Assembly: GCA_034436035.1 (NCBI GenBank)
Contig: DAOTVW010000168.1
Coordinates: forward strand, 1 to 23,220
Origin: UBA4823 sp034436035
GTDB taxonomy: Bacteria > Chloroflexota > Anaerolineae > Anaerolineales > UBA4823
Length of the DNA: 23,220 nucleotides
Direction: 5' to 3'
The translations under genes were made by a program, and so were the position numbers. Below the pieces are notes generated by a model. It did not search any database and was not told where the DNA came from. It worked only from the letters and a program-made list of their open reading frames with translations. Shown here piece by piece: positions 6,809 to 15,020 of this stretch. Positions within the stretch are counted from its first letter, which is position 1. Each line of letters opens with the position of its first letter.

Positions 6809-7837
6809 ATGAGAATCCAATGGGCTCCACCGCAAGACTGGATCAGCATTAAGACAATTGATGCACATGCCGCTGGCGAGCCTTTAAGAGTGATTGTCGA
6901 AGGGTTGCCTCCCATACCCGGTAAAACAATATTAGAAAAAAGGCGCTACCTCAAGGAAAATCTTGATTCCTTACGTACTGCCTTGATGTGGGAACCACGC
7001 GGTCACGCGGATATGTATGGGGCAATCATTACAGAACCCACCACACCCGAGAGTGATATTGGCGTTATCTTCCTGCACAACGAAGGCTATAGTACCATGT
7101 GCGGACATGGTGTGATAGCGTTGACAACCGTTCTCTTGGAAACCGGGATGCTTGCGAAATCGGGCGATGATCCACAGATCAAAATAGACACTCCCGCTGG
7201 TTTGGTTACTGCAACCGCCCATCGGGTTGGTAACCGTGTCGAAAAAGTCTCCTTTTTAAATGTCCCATCGTTTGTTTACCGAACTAACCAGAATGTTGAG
7301 GTGCCTGGGTTGGGCAGCATCAAGTACGATCTCGCGTTTGGCGGTGCTTTTTATGCTTTTGTCGATGCTGAGGAAGTGGGGGTGGGGTTAGAAGAAAAAG
7401 ATTTTCACCAATTAATCGATATGGGCATGCGCATCAAGAAAGCAATCATGGCGTCAAAGTCCATTACCCATCCATTCCAGGAAGATCTAAGTTTTCTATA
7501 TGGCACTATCTTTGTTGGCAAAGCCCTGCAGCCTGGTCATCATAGCCGTAATGTTTGCATATTTGCTGATGGGGAAGTCGATCGTTCACCCACTGGCACT
7601 GGTGTCAGTGCACGAGTCGCCCTGCATTATTTTAAAGGTGAGCTTTCTATCAACCAACCAATCACCATTGAAAGCATTATTGGCACCTGTTTTACCGGCA
7701 AGGTTGTATCCACAATACCCTATGCGGTCTATGAAGCGGTCATCCCTGAGGTAAGCGGGAGTGCTAACATTGTTGGACAATGCGAATGGCTGCTTGATCC
7801 AAAGGATCCATTGCGAAATGGATTCATCCTGCGTTAG
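6809..7837 (+). CDS. Proline racemase family enzyme, probable trans-3-hydroxy-L-proline dehydratase
   Basis: The 342-residue protein has the proline racemase fold motifs. The first catalytic site reads STMCGHGVIA with Cys98; the second reads DRSPTGTGVSAR with Thr262 where racemases and 4-hydroxyproline epimerases carry Cys. In this family a Cys/Thr pair marks trans-3-hydroxy-L-proline dehydratases (as in human L3HYPDH), which turn trans-3-hydroxyproline into delta-1-pyrroline-2-carboxylate, so dehydratase is favoured over racemase. DAHAAGEPLRVIVEG at 18-32 and GGAFYAFVDA at 178-187 are further family strings. AAGGAG eight bases before the ATG supports the start. It heads an operon with a complete Liv-type importer, which suggests the transporter feeds this enzyme. 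No pyrroline-2-carboxylate reductase lies in the window. Confidence 0.85.
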   Translation: MRIQWAPPQDWISIKTIDAHAAGEPLRVIVEGLPPIPGKTILEKRRYLKENLDSLRTALMWEPRGHADMYGAIITEPTTPESDIGVIFLHNEGYSTMCGHGVIALTTVLLETGMLAKSGDDPQIKIDTPAGLVTATAHRVGNRVEKVSFLNVPSFVYRTNQNVEVPGLGSIKYDLAFGGAFYAFVDAEEVGVGLEEKDFHQLIDMGMRIKKAIMASKSITHPFQEDLSFLYGTIFVGKALQPGHHSRNVCIFADGEVDRSPTGTGVSARVALHYFKGELSINQPITIESIIGTCFTGKVVSTIPYAVYEAVIPEVSGSANIVGQCEWLLDPKDPLRNGFILR

Positions 7838-7896
7838 TAAGATTTATGCTTTAATTTCTATTCCACTATGAGCAACTAGAAAATAAGGAGAGAATC

Positions 7897-9060
7897 ATGA
7901 AGAAAATTACCTTCTACTTTATCATCCTTGTCGTATCCCTTTCTATGATACTGACATCGTGCAGCAAGGGTGGCGGCGCACCACAAACCATTCAAATCGG
8001 TCTGCAAGCTCCCCTCACCGGTGACTTTGCATCCGAAGGGCAATGGGCAAAACAATCCGTCGAAATCGCCAGGGACCTCATCAATAAGAAGGGTGGTATC
8101 CTTGGAAAACAGGTTGAGATCGTCGTTGCAGATGATGCCTCCAATCCTAAAGATAGCGCATTAGCCGCCCAAAAGCTCATTTCCCAAGGGCTAAAAGAGG
8201 TCATCGCCTCCTATGGCTCATCGGTGACTGCACCGGCTGCCGACCTTTACGATGCAAACAAGGTTGTCTCGGTAGGCTATGGCTGCACCGCTGTCCGCCT
8301 GACCATGGAAAAACAACGACCGTATTTCTTCCGCACTGCTGGGCGGGATGACACCCAAAGCGAATTCTTTGCAAAATTTGCCGTTGAGGTGCTGAAAGCG
8401 AAACGGATTGCTATTATGCATGACAACCAGGATTACGGCAAAGGTGTAGCAGAAGATGCAAAGAAATACCTCCAACCTTACATTGATGCAAAACAAACCG
8501 AATTGGTTTATTATGATGCCATCACACCACATGAGAGCGATTACTCCGCGGTAGTCAGCCAAATTAAGGAGATCAATCCCGATGTTTGGTTCTATACCGG
8601 CTATTATGCCGAAGCTGCTCTCCTTATCAAGCAGGCTCGCCAGGCGGGAGTAACCAGCATTTTCGTGGGCAATAACTCTGTTCCGACTCCCGAATTTGAG
8701 AAAATTGCCGGTTTAGATGCCATCAAAGGTTCTTACATGCTCAATGAGCCGATGCCGAAGTTCTTGAATTATCCTGAATCCATTGAATTCATGGATGCCT
8801 ATAAAGCAAAATATAACGAACTACCCGGCTCTATTTGGGCAGTCTATGCTGCAGATGCATTGAACGCCTTAGCTGCTGCTATTACCAAAGCGGGAAGCAC
8901 TGACCCCGATCAGGTCGCCAATGCCATGCGCACCATGACCGATGCAAAGGGCATCACTGGCCCATTAATGTTTACTGATCGTGGCGATCGGAAGAATATC
9001 CCTTACTATGCGTATGTGTATAACGACCAAGGTCAATTAGAGCTCTTCTATCCGAAATAA
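7897..9060 (+). CDS. ABC transporter substrate-binding lipoprotein, LivJ/branched-chain amino acid type
   Basis: The 387-residue protein begins with a lipoprotein signal: KK, a hydrophobic core and the lipobox LTSC with Cys22 as the lipidated residue. The mature part matches the periplasmic-binding type I (Peripla_BP_6) family: IQIGLQAPLTGDFASEGQWA, then INKKGGILGKQVEIVVADDAS, KLISQGLKEVIASYGS and a C-terminal GITGPLMFTDRGDRKNIPYY. It should capture an amino-acid-like ligand outside the membrane and deliver it to the permeases downstream. The ligand is not readable from sequence; the upstream dehydratase suggests hydroxyproline or proline. AAGGAG nine bases before the ATG supports the start. 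A stem-loop follows the stop codon. Confidence 0.92.
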   Translation: MKKITFYFIILVVSLSMILTSCSKGGGAPQTIQIGLQAPLTGDFASEGQWAKQSVEIARDLINKKGGILGKQVEIVVADDASNPKDSALAAQKLISQGLKEVIASYGSSVTAPAADLYDANKVVSVGYGCTAVRLTMEKQRPYFFRTAGRDDTQSEFFAKFAVEVLKAKRIAIMHDNQDYGKGVAEDAKKYLQPYIDAKQTELVYYDAITPHESDYSAVVSQIKEINPDVWFYTGYYAEAALLIKQARQAGVTSIFVGNNSVPTPEFEKIAGLDAIKGSYMLNEPMPKFLNYPESIEFMDAYKAKYNELPGSIWAVYAADALNALAAAITKAGSTDPDQVANAMRTMTDAKGITGPLMFTDRGDRKNIPYYAYVYNDQGQLELFYPK

Positions 9061-9097
9061 AACTGACCGATATTATTAAATAGGGTAAATAGAGAAT

Positions 9098-9145
9098 TGA
9101 GCCAGGTTTCTCATAAATGCAACAACAGGGGTGAGACCTGGCTCA
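9098..9145 (+). promoter_or_regulatory. Stem-loop between the binding-protein gene and the permease genes
   Basis: TGAGCCAGG at 9098-9106 pairs with CCTGGCTCA at 9137-9145, and CTCA (9110-9113) pairs with TGAG (9132-9135), around an 18-base loop with small bulges. There is no U-run directly after it, so it is not a standard terminator. Such structures after binding-protein genes often protect the upstream message or reduce read-through. Confidence 0.6.
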
Positions 9146-9210
9146 TCCTATTGAGAAGGAATTTTTTTCCAGCCACTGTTATCTGGTAAGTATCTTTAAG
9201 GAGGCTCATA

Positions 9211-10125
9211 ATGCACATGCTCTTAGAGCAGTTAATTAATGGCCTGACGATTGGTTCCTTTTATGCTTTGGTTGCCATGGGATACTCTATGGTTTATGGT
9301 GTGATGAAGCTTATCAACTTCGCCCATGGAGACTTTTTTACCTTAGGAAGTTATTTGGGATACACGATTTTGATCATTGGATCAGGCTGGGTTACCAGAG
9401 TATTTGGGATTTGGGGAGGAATTGCTGTAGCGATCATTGGAGCGATGATCGGGCTTGGGATTGGGGGTCTATTGGTGGAGAGAGTGGCATACCGCCCGGT
9501 TTACAAGGCTGGCCGCCTGCCGCTGGTTGTATCAGCATTGGGGGCATCCATTTTTATCTCCAATGGCATTATGGCAGTTTGGGGTCCCCGTTTTCAGGCT
9601 TATCCTCAAACCAGCATTCCTATCAACACCTTCACAATTTTTGGTGATATCCAGATTACGTATATTAAACTTGTCACGATCGTTGTTTCGATAAGTTTGA
9701 TGGCGCTCATCTATTGGATCGTCGAGAAGACCCTATTTGGCGCGGCCGTACGTGCAACTGCACTAGACCGTGAAACCGCGACATTGATGGGTATTGATTT
9801 TCGGAAAATTATTTTCTTCGTCTTTTCGGTAGGTCCGGCATTAGGTGCAATGGCGGGCGTATTCGCTGGTTTAAATTACAGCCGCATTATCTTCAGCATG
9901 GGCTGGGGTTATGGTCTGAAAGCATTTACTGCAACCATTCTCGGCGGAATCGGCAATATCCCCGGCGCAATGATCGGTGGTATTTTACTGGGGATGATGG
10001 AAGCGCTCTTTGAAGGTTTCGTCTCGGGGGCGTGGAAAAATGTCTTTGTTTTCCTTATCCTGATTCTCATCTTGATCATCAGGCCCACCGGATTGATTGG
10101 TGAAAAAGTGGCAGAGAAGGTTTAA
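9211..10125 (+). CDS. livH: Branched-chain amino acid-type ABC transporter permease, LivH
   Basis: The 304-residue integral membrane protein follows the LivH pattern: LLEQLINGLTIGSFYALVAM at the start, then GYSMVYGVMKLINFAHGDFF (24-43, with the family motif NFAHGD), about eight hydrophobic segments, and ALDRETATLMGIDFRKII in the cytoplasmic loop that contacts the ATPase. ATILGGIGNIPGAMIGGILLG is the usual C-terminal signature. It forms half of the transmembrane channel with the LivM part of the next gene. TAAGGAGG stands nine bases before the ATG. It lies three bases upstream of the livM-livG fusion. Confidence 0.93.
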   Translation: MHMLLEQLINGLTIGSFYALVAMGYSMVYGVMKLINFAHGDFFTLGSYLGYTILIIGSGWVTRVFGIWGGIAVAIIGAMIGLGIGGLLVERVAYRPVYKAGRLPLVVSALGASIFISNGIMAVWGPRFQAYPQTSIPINTFTIFGDIQITYIKLVTIVVSISLMALIYWIVEKTLFGAAVRATALDRETATLMGIDFRKIIFFVFSVGPALGAMAGVFAGLNYSRIIFSMGWGYGLKAFTATILGGIGNIPGAMIGGILLGMMEALFEGFVSGAWKNVFVFLILILILIIRPTGLIGEKVAEKV

Positions 10126-10128
10126 ATT

Positions 10129-12033
10129 ATGAGCGATATAACGAAAAAAGTCACCCAACGTATCGTCAATAATCAACCGGATCGCAAACCTTCTTCGAGA
10201 AACAATCTGATCCTGATTGGAATAATTATCCTGATATTGATCATTTACCCATTCATACCATTTGTGAATAACTATTGGATTGATGTGGGATTTTTTGTTG
10301 GCATCTACGTGCTATTAGGATTGAGTTTAAACATTGTGCTCGGTGAGGTCGGTTTGTTCGATCTTGGTCACGCTGCATTTTATGCTATTGGTGCCTATAC
10401 CACTGGCATTCTTTTCGTGCAGTTGCATATTCCCATTGTGTTATTGTTACCAATTAGCGCGATTATAGCCGGGGGATTTGCTTATTTGGTGACCTCTCCC
10501 ATTATTCACCTGCGCGGGGATTATCTTTGTATCGTTACCATCGGGATTGGGGAAATTGTCCGCATCACCGCCTTGAACAATCCTTTTAATTTAACCAATG
10601 GGGCGAATGGCATCACTGGTATCGGTAATCCGGACTTGGGCATTTTCACCATTCGGCAACCGATATATTTTTATTATTACATCTGGGTCATTGTGGGATT
10701 GGTCATTCTAGGGTTGGTGAATTTGCAAAAGTCACGGGTCGGCAGAGCTTGGAACTTTATTCGGGAAGACGAGATCGCAGCAGAAGCAAATGGTATTGAT
10801 GTTCGTTATTACAAACTAATCGCTTTTGTGTTTGGCGCTGGACTGGCTGGCATCGCTGGTAATATCTATGCTTCGAAGATGATGATCATCTCACCGGATA
10901 ATTTCACTTTCATGGATTCGGCCTTGCTGTTCGTGATTGTCTTGCTTGGTGGGCTTGGATCTATTCCGGGTAACCTGCTCGGCGCTGCCATCATCGTCGT
11001 CTTCCCAGAAATATTCCGCCAGTTTGCCAGTTACCGTCTTTTATTCTTTGGCGCAGCATTGATGGTGATGATGATCTTTCGTCCGGGAGGGATCTTACCC
11101 AGAAAAAGAGAAAAAATCGGCTTGCGCGGTCTGGGAATTGGCAATCTGCCCTCGAACGAAGATCAGTTTCTCACCGAAATCCTTGGCAATCCGAAAACCG
11201 TCCCCGGTGCCAAAGCGAAATCCGAGGAAACAACCGCAACCACACCGAAAACGACTGAACAATCCGAGAACGGGACGGTCTTGAAAACTGAAAATCTAAC
11301 CATGCAATTTGGCGGTTTAATTGCTGTAAACCAATTTGACCTGGAAGTTAAAAGTGGACGAATCACTTCTCTGATAGGCCCAAATGGGGCGGGGAAGACG
11401 ACCTTGTTCAACGTGATTACGGGTATTTATCGACCTACCAACGGAAGGATCATTTTCAACGGTGAAGATATTACCAACTTAAAACCGCACATTGTGATTT
11501 CGAAAGGGATTGCGCGCACATTTCAGAATATCCGTTTGTTCCCTTCCCTCACCTGCATTGAAAATGTCATGTCTGGACCGCATTGCCATGCCCATAGTGG
11601 TCCCTGGCAAGCCATATTCCATACCCCGAAACAGATGCACGAGGAACGTGAAATATTAGAAATCGCAGGATATCGCCTTCATGAAGTTGGGTTGTGGGAG
11701 TATCGTAATGAATTGGCGAAGAATCTACCCTATGGAAAACAACGCTTGCTGGAGATTGCGCGCGCATTAGCAACCAATCCTAAGTTACTCATCCTCGATG
11801 AACCTTCATCTGGATTGAATGATAAAGAAAGCGAAGAATTGATGGAATTGCTAAAGAAGTTGGTCACCGAGGGTTTTACCCTGCTCTTAATTGAACATGA
11901 TATGAATGTCGTCATGGGCATTTCTGATTGGGTTACGGTGATGGATATGGGTAGCAAAATTGCGGAGGGATTGCCGCATGAAATCTATAATAACCCACGC
12001 GTAATTGAAGCGTATTTGGGAAAGGAGGAGTGA
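10129..12033 (+). CDS. LivM-LivG fusion: ABC permease joined to ATPase
   Basis: This 634-residue protein combines two subunits that are usually separate. Residues about 1-340 are a LivM permease, with the motif LGEVGLFDLGHAAFYAIGAY at 71-90, several membrane helices and VIVLLGGLGSIPGNLLGA near its end. A polar linker of about 40 residues rich in Thr, Glu and Lys follows. Residues about 383-634 are a LivG ATPase: Walker A GPNGAGKTT (417-425), the LivG-type signature NLPYGKQRLLEIARAL (532-547) and Walker B ILDEP (555-559). The frame is open throughout. The fusion makes the complex's stoichiometry fixed for this half. It carries TGA at 12031-12033, embedded in the translation-start region of livF. 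Confidence 0.93.
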   Translation: MSDITKKVTQRIVNNQPDRKPSSRNNLILIGIIILILIIYPFIPFVNNYWIDVGFFVGIYVLLGLSLNIVLGEVGLFDLGHAAFYAIGAYTTGILFVQLHIPIVLLLPISAIIAGGFAYLVTSPIIHLRGDYLCIVTIGIGEIVRITALNNPFNLTNGANGITGIGNPDLGIFTIRQPIYFYYYIWVIVGLVILGLVNLQKSRVGRAWNFIREDEIAAEANGIDVRYYKLIAFVFGAGLAGIAGNIYASKMMIISPDNFTFMDSALLFVIVLLGGLGSIPGNLLGAAIIVVFPEIFRQFASYRLLFFGAALMVMMIFRPGGILPRKREKIGLRGLGIGNLPSNEDQFLTEILGNPKTVPGAKAKSEETTATTPKTTEQSENGTVLKTENLTMQFGGLIAVNQFDLEVKSGRITSLIGPNGAGKTTLFNVITGIYRPTNGRIIFNGEDITNLKPHIVISKGIARTFQNIRLFPSLTCIENVMSGPHCHAHSGPWQAIFHTPKQMHEEREILEIAGYRLHEVGLWEYRNELAKNLPYGKQRLLEIARALATNPKLLILDEPSSGLNDKESEELMELLKKLVTEGFTLLLIEHDMNVVMGISDWVTVMDMGSKIAEGLPHEIYNNPRVIEAYLGKEE

Positions 12034-12778
12034 CATAACCGCATTACTTTCCGTCGAAAACTTGATTGTCGCTTATGGCGCGGTAGAAGCTCTGAAAGGC
12101 GTTTCTTTAGAGATTCAAGAAGGAGACGTTGTCGCAGTGCTAGGCGCCAATGGTGCAGGGAAGACAACCTTGCTGAAAACCATTTCTGGATTGCTCCCTA
12201 TCAAAGGGGGGAGTATCAAATTGAAAGGGGAAGATTTAAGCAAATTCCCCGCCCACCAGCTTGCTAGTTTGGGAATGGCGCACATTCCCGAAGGGCGGAA
12301 AGTCTTTGCTACTTTAACCGTAGAGGAAAACCTGAATATCGGTACGTGGGGAGTAAAAAACCAGCTCACGCAGCAAGAAATCAACCAGACCAAAGAATGG
12401 ATTTTCACCCTTTTCCCGATATTGAAATTGCGCCGCAAACAATTAGCCGGTACCTTATCGGGTGGCGAACAACAAATGTTAGCAATTGGGAGAGGGTTGA
12501 TCTCCAAACCAAAAATCTTGCTCCTCGATGAACCGTCACTTGGTTTAGCCCCAATTTTGGTACAAGAGATCTTTCGCGTTATCAAACAAATCCACGAAGA
12601 AGAAAAGGTCTCGATTTTGCTAGTGGAGCAAAACGCCCGTAAGGCTCTCGATATCGCAAATTACGGTTATATTTTGGAGACGGGGAAAATCGCTATCCAT
12701 GGGGTGGCGCATGACTTGCGGGAAAATGAACACGTCAAAGCGGCTTATCTAGGCGGGGCGAGGGTAAAGACGAATTAA
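12005..12778 (+). CDS. livF: Branched-chain amino acid-type ABC transporter ATPase, LivF
   Basis: The product is a standard LivF ATPase that hydrolyses ATP to drive uptake through the LivH/LivM channel. Numbering from the TTG at 12005, Walker A GANGAGKTT begins at residue 47, the signature LSGGEQQMLAIGRGL at 151 and Walker B LLLDEPSLGLAP has its Asp at 175, followed by the H-loop region LLVEQNARKAL. The listed start is the first conventional codon, but a better-placed Shine-Dalgarno sequence points to an ATA at 12035, giving 247 residues that begin MTALLSVENL. The TTG start would overlap livG by 29 bases and add ten charged, unconserved residues. It is the last gene of the operon and is followed by a strong terminator. 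Confidence 0.93.
   Translation: MKRIWERRSDITALLSVENLIVAYGAVEALKGVSLEIQEGDVVAVLGANGAGKTTLLKTISGLLPIKGGSIKLKGEDLSKFPAHQLASLGMAHIPEGRKVFATLTVEENLNIGTWGVKNQLTQQEINQTKEWIFTLFPILKLRRKQLAGTLSGGEQQMLAIGRGLISKPKILLLDEPSLGLAPILVQEIFRVIKQIHEEEKVSILLVEQNARKALDIANYGYILETGKIAIHGVAHDLRENEHVKAAYLGGARVKTN
12023..12037 (+). promoter_or_regulatory. Ribosome-binding site pointing to an ATA start codon for livF
   Basis: AGGAGG at 12023-12028 is followed by six bases and then ATA at 12035-12037. Starting there gives MTALLSVENLIVAYG, a normal LivF N-terminus. The GTG at 12030 is out of frame and stops after two codons. The nearest standard in-frame start is the TTG at 12005, which lies before the Shine-Dalgarno sequence and lacks its own. 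Either ATA is used or the reference base is an error for ATG. Confidence 0.55.
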
Positions 12779-12783
12779 TGAAT

Positions 12784-12816
12784 AACTGGGGCTGTCCTTG
12801 CTGAACAGCCCCAGTT
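12784..12816. terminator. Bidirectional terminator between livF and groEL
   Basis: AACTGGGGCTGT at 12784-12795 and ACAGCCCCAGTT at 12805-12816 form a perfect 12-bp stem with a nine-base loop. T residues follow on the plus strand, and A/T-rich bases flank the stem on both sides. It lies between convergent livF and groEL and can serve both. Confidence 0.85.
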
Positions 12817-12843
12817 TTCGGCGCGTAACTCAATTGTTTCGGT

Positions 12844-14475
12844 TTAGTATTCCGGCATCGGTGGGGGTGCGGGTTTTTCTTTCTCCGGCACCTCGGTGAC
12901 CAATGCTTCTGTGGTAAGGATCATGGCTGCGATGGAGGCAGCATTTTCCAATGCCCCACGAGTAACTTTAGCTGGGTCAATCACACCATCTTTCACCATG
13001 TCAACATATTCTTCGCTGAGCACGTTGAAGCCATAATTCTGGCTCTTCTTTTCTTTCTGGACACGGCGGACATTCTCCAAAATGACCGAGCCATCTTTGC
13101 CTGCATTTTCGGCGATCTTGCGTAATGGTACTTCAAGGGCTTTGCGCACAATGTTTACACCGATTTGAGCGTCTTCGGAATCCATCTTCAAACCATCTAA
13201 GGCGCTCATCGCATTGATCAAGGCAACGCCACCACCAGGAACAATGCCTTCTTCTACTGCGGCGCGGGTGGCGGAAAGTGCGTCTTCAACCCGGTGTTTC
13301 TTCTCTTTCAGTTCGGTCTCGGTGGCAGCACCAACACGAATAATTGCCACACCACCGGATAATTTCGCCAGACGTTCATTCAATTTTTCGCGATCGTAAT
13401 CGCTGGTGCTTTTTTCCATTTCGACGCGGATCTGTTCGATGCGGCCTTTAATTTGGGCTGGATCACCTTTACCACCGACAACGGTCGTATCGTCTTTGGT
13501 CACCACAACCTTCTCCGCCTTGCCTAAATCGGCAACTGTGGCGCTCTCGAGCTTGCGTCCTGTCTCATCGGAGATAACGGTTGCACCGGTCAAAATTGCG
13601 ATGTCTTGCAGCATTGCTTTGCGGCGATCACCAAATCCAGGGGCTTTCACGGCAACAACATTCAACATGCCGCGTAGTTTGTTGAGGACTAATGTAGCCA
13701 GCGCTTCACCATCGACGTCTTCGGCAATGATGACTAAGTCGCGTTTCCCAATCTGCACCAGTTTTTCCAAAATCGGGACGATGTCTTGCGCAGCGGAGAT
13801 TTTCTTGTCATGGATGAGCAGGAATGCATCATTGATGACTGCTTCCATGTGCTCTGGATCGGTGATGAAATAGGGGGAGATATACCCACGGTCGAATTGC
13901 ATACCTTCGACATATTCTGTCTCAAATTCCAGACCTTTGGATTCTTCAACGGTGATAACGCCATCTTTACCCACTTTGTCCATTACTTCTGCGATCAGTT
14001 CACCGATAGCGCGATCTTGGGCAGAAATGGAGGCAACGTTTGCAATTTCACCTTTCGTGGTGATTTCGATTGCCTGGCTGCGAATTTTTTCCGATACGGC
14101 TTTGGTTGCAGCTTCAATCCCGCGCTTGAGCAGCATTGGGTTCGCTCCGGCGGCTAGGTTCTTCATGCCTTCGGTTACGATGGAATGCGCTAACACAGTT
14201 GAAGTGGTAGTGCCATCACCGGCAATATCGTTGGTTTTGGTTGCAGCTTCTTTCAGAAGCTGAGCACCCATATTCTCAAAGGGGTCTTCTAGTTCAATTT
14301 CTTTCGCGACAGTAACACCATCATGGGTGATTGTCGGGGAGCCAAATTTGCGGTCTACTGCCACATTGCGGCCCTTTGGACCGAGGGTTGTGACGACCGC
14401 TAATGCTAAAGTATCCATACCGCGTTGTAGCTTGCGGCGAGCTTCTTCGGAAAATACAAGTTGTTTTGCTGCCAT
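12844..14475 (-). CDS. groEL: Chaperonin GroEL (60 kDa)
   Basis: The 543-residue chaperonin subunit forms the double-ring folding chamber closed by GroES. The ATP site GDGTTT covers residues 86-91, with Asp87 at the same position as in E. coli; TLGPKGRNVAVDRKFGSP lies at 30-47 and SATRAAVEEGIVPGGGVAL in the second equatorial part. The C-terminus ends KPAPPPMPEY and lacks the Gly-Gly-Met repeat that most bacterial GroEL carry as a flexible tail inside the cavity. GAAGGAG nine bases before the ATG is the ribosome-binding site. It is 22 bases downstream of groES in the same CIRCE-controlled operon. Confidence 0.98.
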   Translation of the reverse strand: MAAKQLVFSEEARRKLQRGMDTLALAVVTTLGPKGRNVAVDRKFGSPTITHDGVTVAKEIELEDPFENMGAQLLKEAATKTNDIAGDGTTTSTVLAHSIVTEGMKNLAAGANPMLLKRGIEAATKAVSEKIRSQAIEITTKGEIANVASISAQDRAIGELIAEVMDKVGKDGVITVEESKGLEFETEYVEGMQFDRGYISPYFITDPEHMEAVINDAFLLIHDKKISAAQDIVPILEKLVQIGKRDLVIIAEDVDGEALATLVLNKLRGMLNVVAVKAPGFGDRRKAMLQDIAILTGATVISDETGRKLESATVADLGKAEKVVVTKDDTTVVGGKGDPAQIKGRIEQIRVEMEKSTSDYDREKLNERLAKLSGGVAIIRVGAATETELKEKKHRVEDALSATRAAVEEGIVPGGGVALINAMSALDGLKMDSEDAQIGVNIVRKALEVPLRKIAENAGKDGSVILENVRRVQKEKKSQNYGFNVLSEEYVDMVKDGVIDPAKVTRGALENAASIAAMILTTEALVTEVPEKEKPAPPPMPEY

Positions 14476-14497
14476 AGATCAGTTCTCCTTCTTTGGG

Positions 14498-14797
14498 TTA
14501 TTTGTTTTCGACAATTGCTAATAGGTCGCTTTCGCGCAAAATAAGCAGTTTCTTGTTATCGATCTTGATTTCAGTGCCGGCATACTTAGCGAATAACACG
14601 GTATCACCAGCTTGAACATCCATTGGAATTCGTTTCCCTTCTTCATCGCGTTCACCGGGCCCTACGGAAAGTACGGTTCCTTTTTGGGGCTTTTCTTTTG
14701 CTGTTTCGGGTAGCACGATGCCGCCAGCGGTGACCTCTTCTTGCTCGATTGGTTCAACCACCACACGGTTGCCGAGGGGTTTAAGGGTAATTGCCAT
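14498..14797 (-). CDS. groES: Co-chaperonin GroES (10 kDa)
   Basis: The 99-residue lid of the GroEL chamber begins MAITLKPLGNRVVVEPIEQE. The mobile loop, which contacts GroEL through the hydrophobic tripeptide Ile-Val-Leu, sits at residues about 17-35 (AGGIVLPETAKEKPQ). GTVLSVGPGERDEEGKRIPM forms the beta-barrel roof, and GTEIKIDNKKLLILRESDLL ends the protein, all as usual for the family. CAAGGAGG is placed seven bases before the ATG. It is the first gene of the groESL operon, downstream of a sigma70-type promoter and a perfect CIRCE operator. Confidence 0.97.
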   Translation of the reverse strand: MAITLKPLGNRVVVEPIEQEEVTAGGIVLPETAKEKPQKGTVLSVGPGERDEEGKRIPMDVQAGDTVLFAKYAGTEIKIDNKKLLILRESDLLAIVENK

Positions 14798-14848
14798 ACA
14801 AAACCTCCTTGAGAATAAAATAGTATTGTTTGTTTACATGCTGATAAG

Positions 14849-14875
14849 TTAGCACTCAATTGCCGAGAGTGCTAA
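14849..14875. promoter_or_regulatory. CIRCE operator (HrcA binding site)
   Basis: TTAGCACTC, nine bases, then GAGTGCTAA is an exact match to the CIRCE consensus. Symmetry extends three more bases on each side (AAG and CTT), giving 12-bp arms from 14846 to 14878. It lies just after the groESL -10 box, where bound HrcA would block transcription until heat stress releases it. Confidence 0.97.
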
Positions 14876-14886
14876 CTTACACGCAA

Positions 14887-14915
14887 ATCATATCGAATTT
14901 TTGCGTGGTCGTCAA
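14887..14915 (-). promoter_or_regulatory. groESL promoter
   Basis: On the minus strand TTGACG (14915-14910), a 17-base spacer and TATGAT (14892-14887) form a good sigma70-type promoter. The start site would fall near 14880, at the edge of the CIRCE element. Confidence 0.85.
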
Positions 14916-15020
14916 GAGGGAAGAGGAAAATTCTTATAAAATTCTGATATTTATGGAGAAAAAGCAAATGCTATTTCGCCATGCATGGCAAAATTTAATT
15001 AGGTAAAGATGGGATACCAT

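Noticed and set aside
13406..13873. A 155-codon frame opposite groEL
   Set aside because: It is fully antisense to the highly conserved chaperonin and rich in Ser/Thr/Pro/Met, as expected of the shadow of a real gene.
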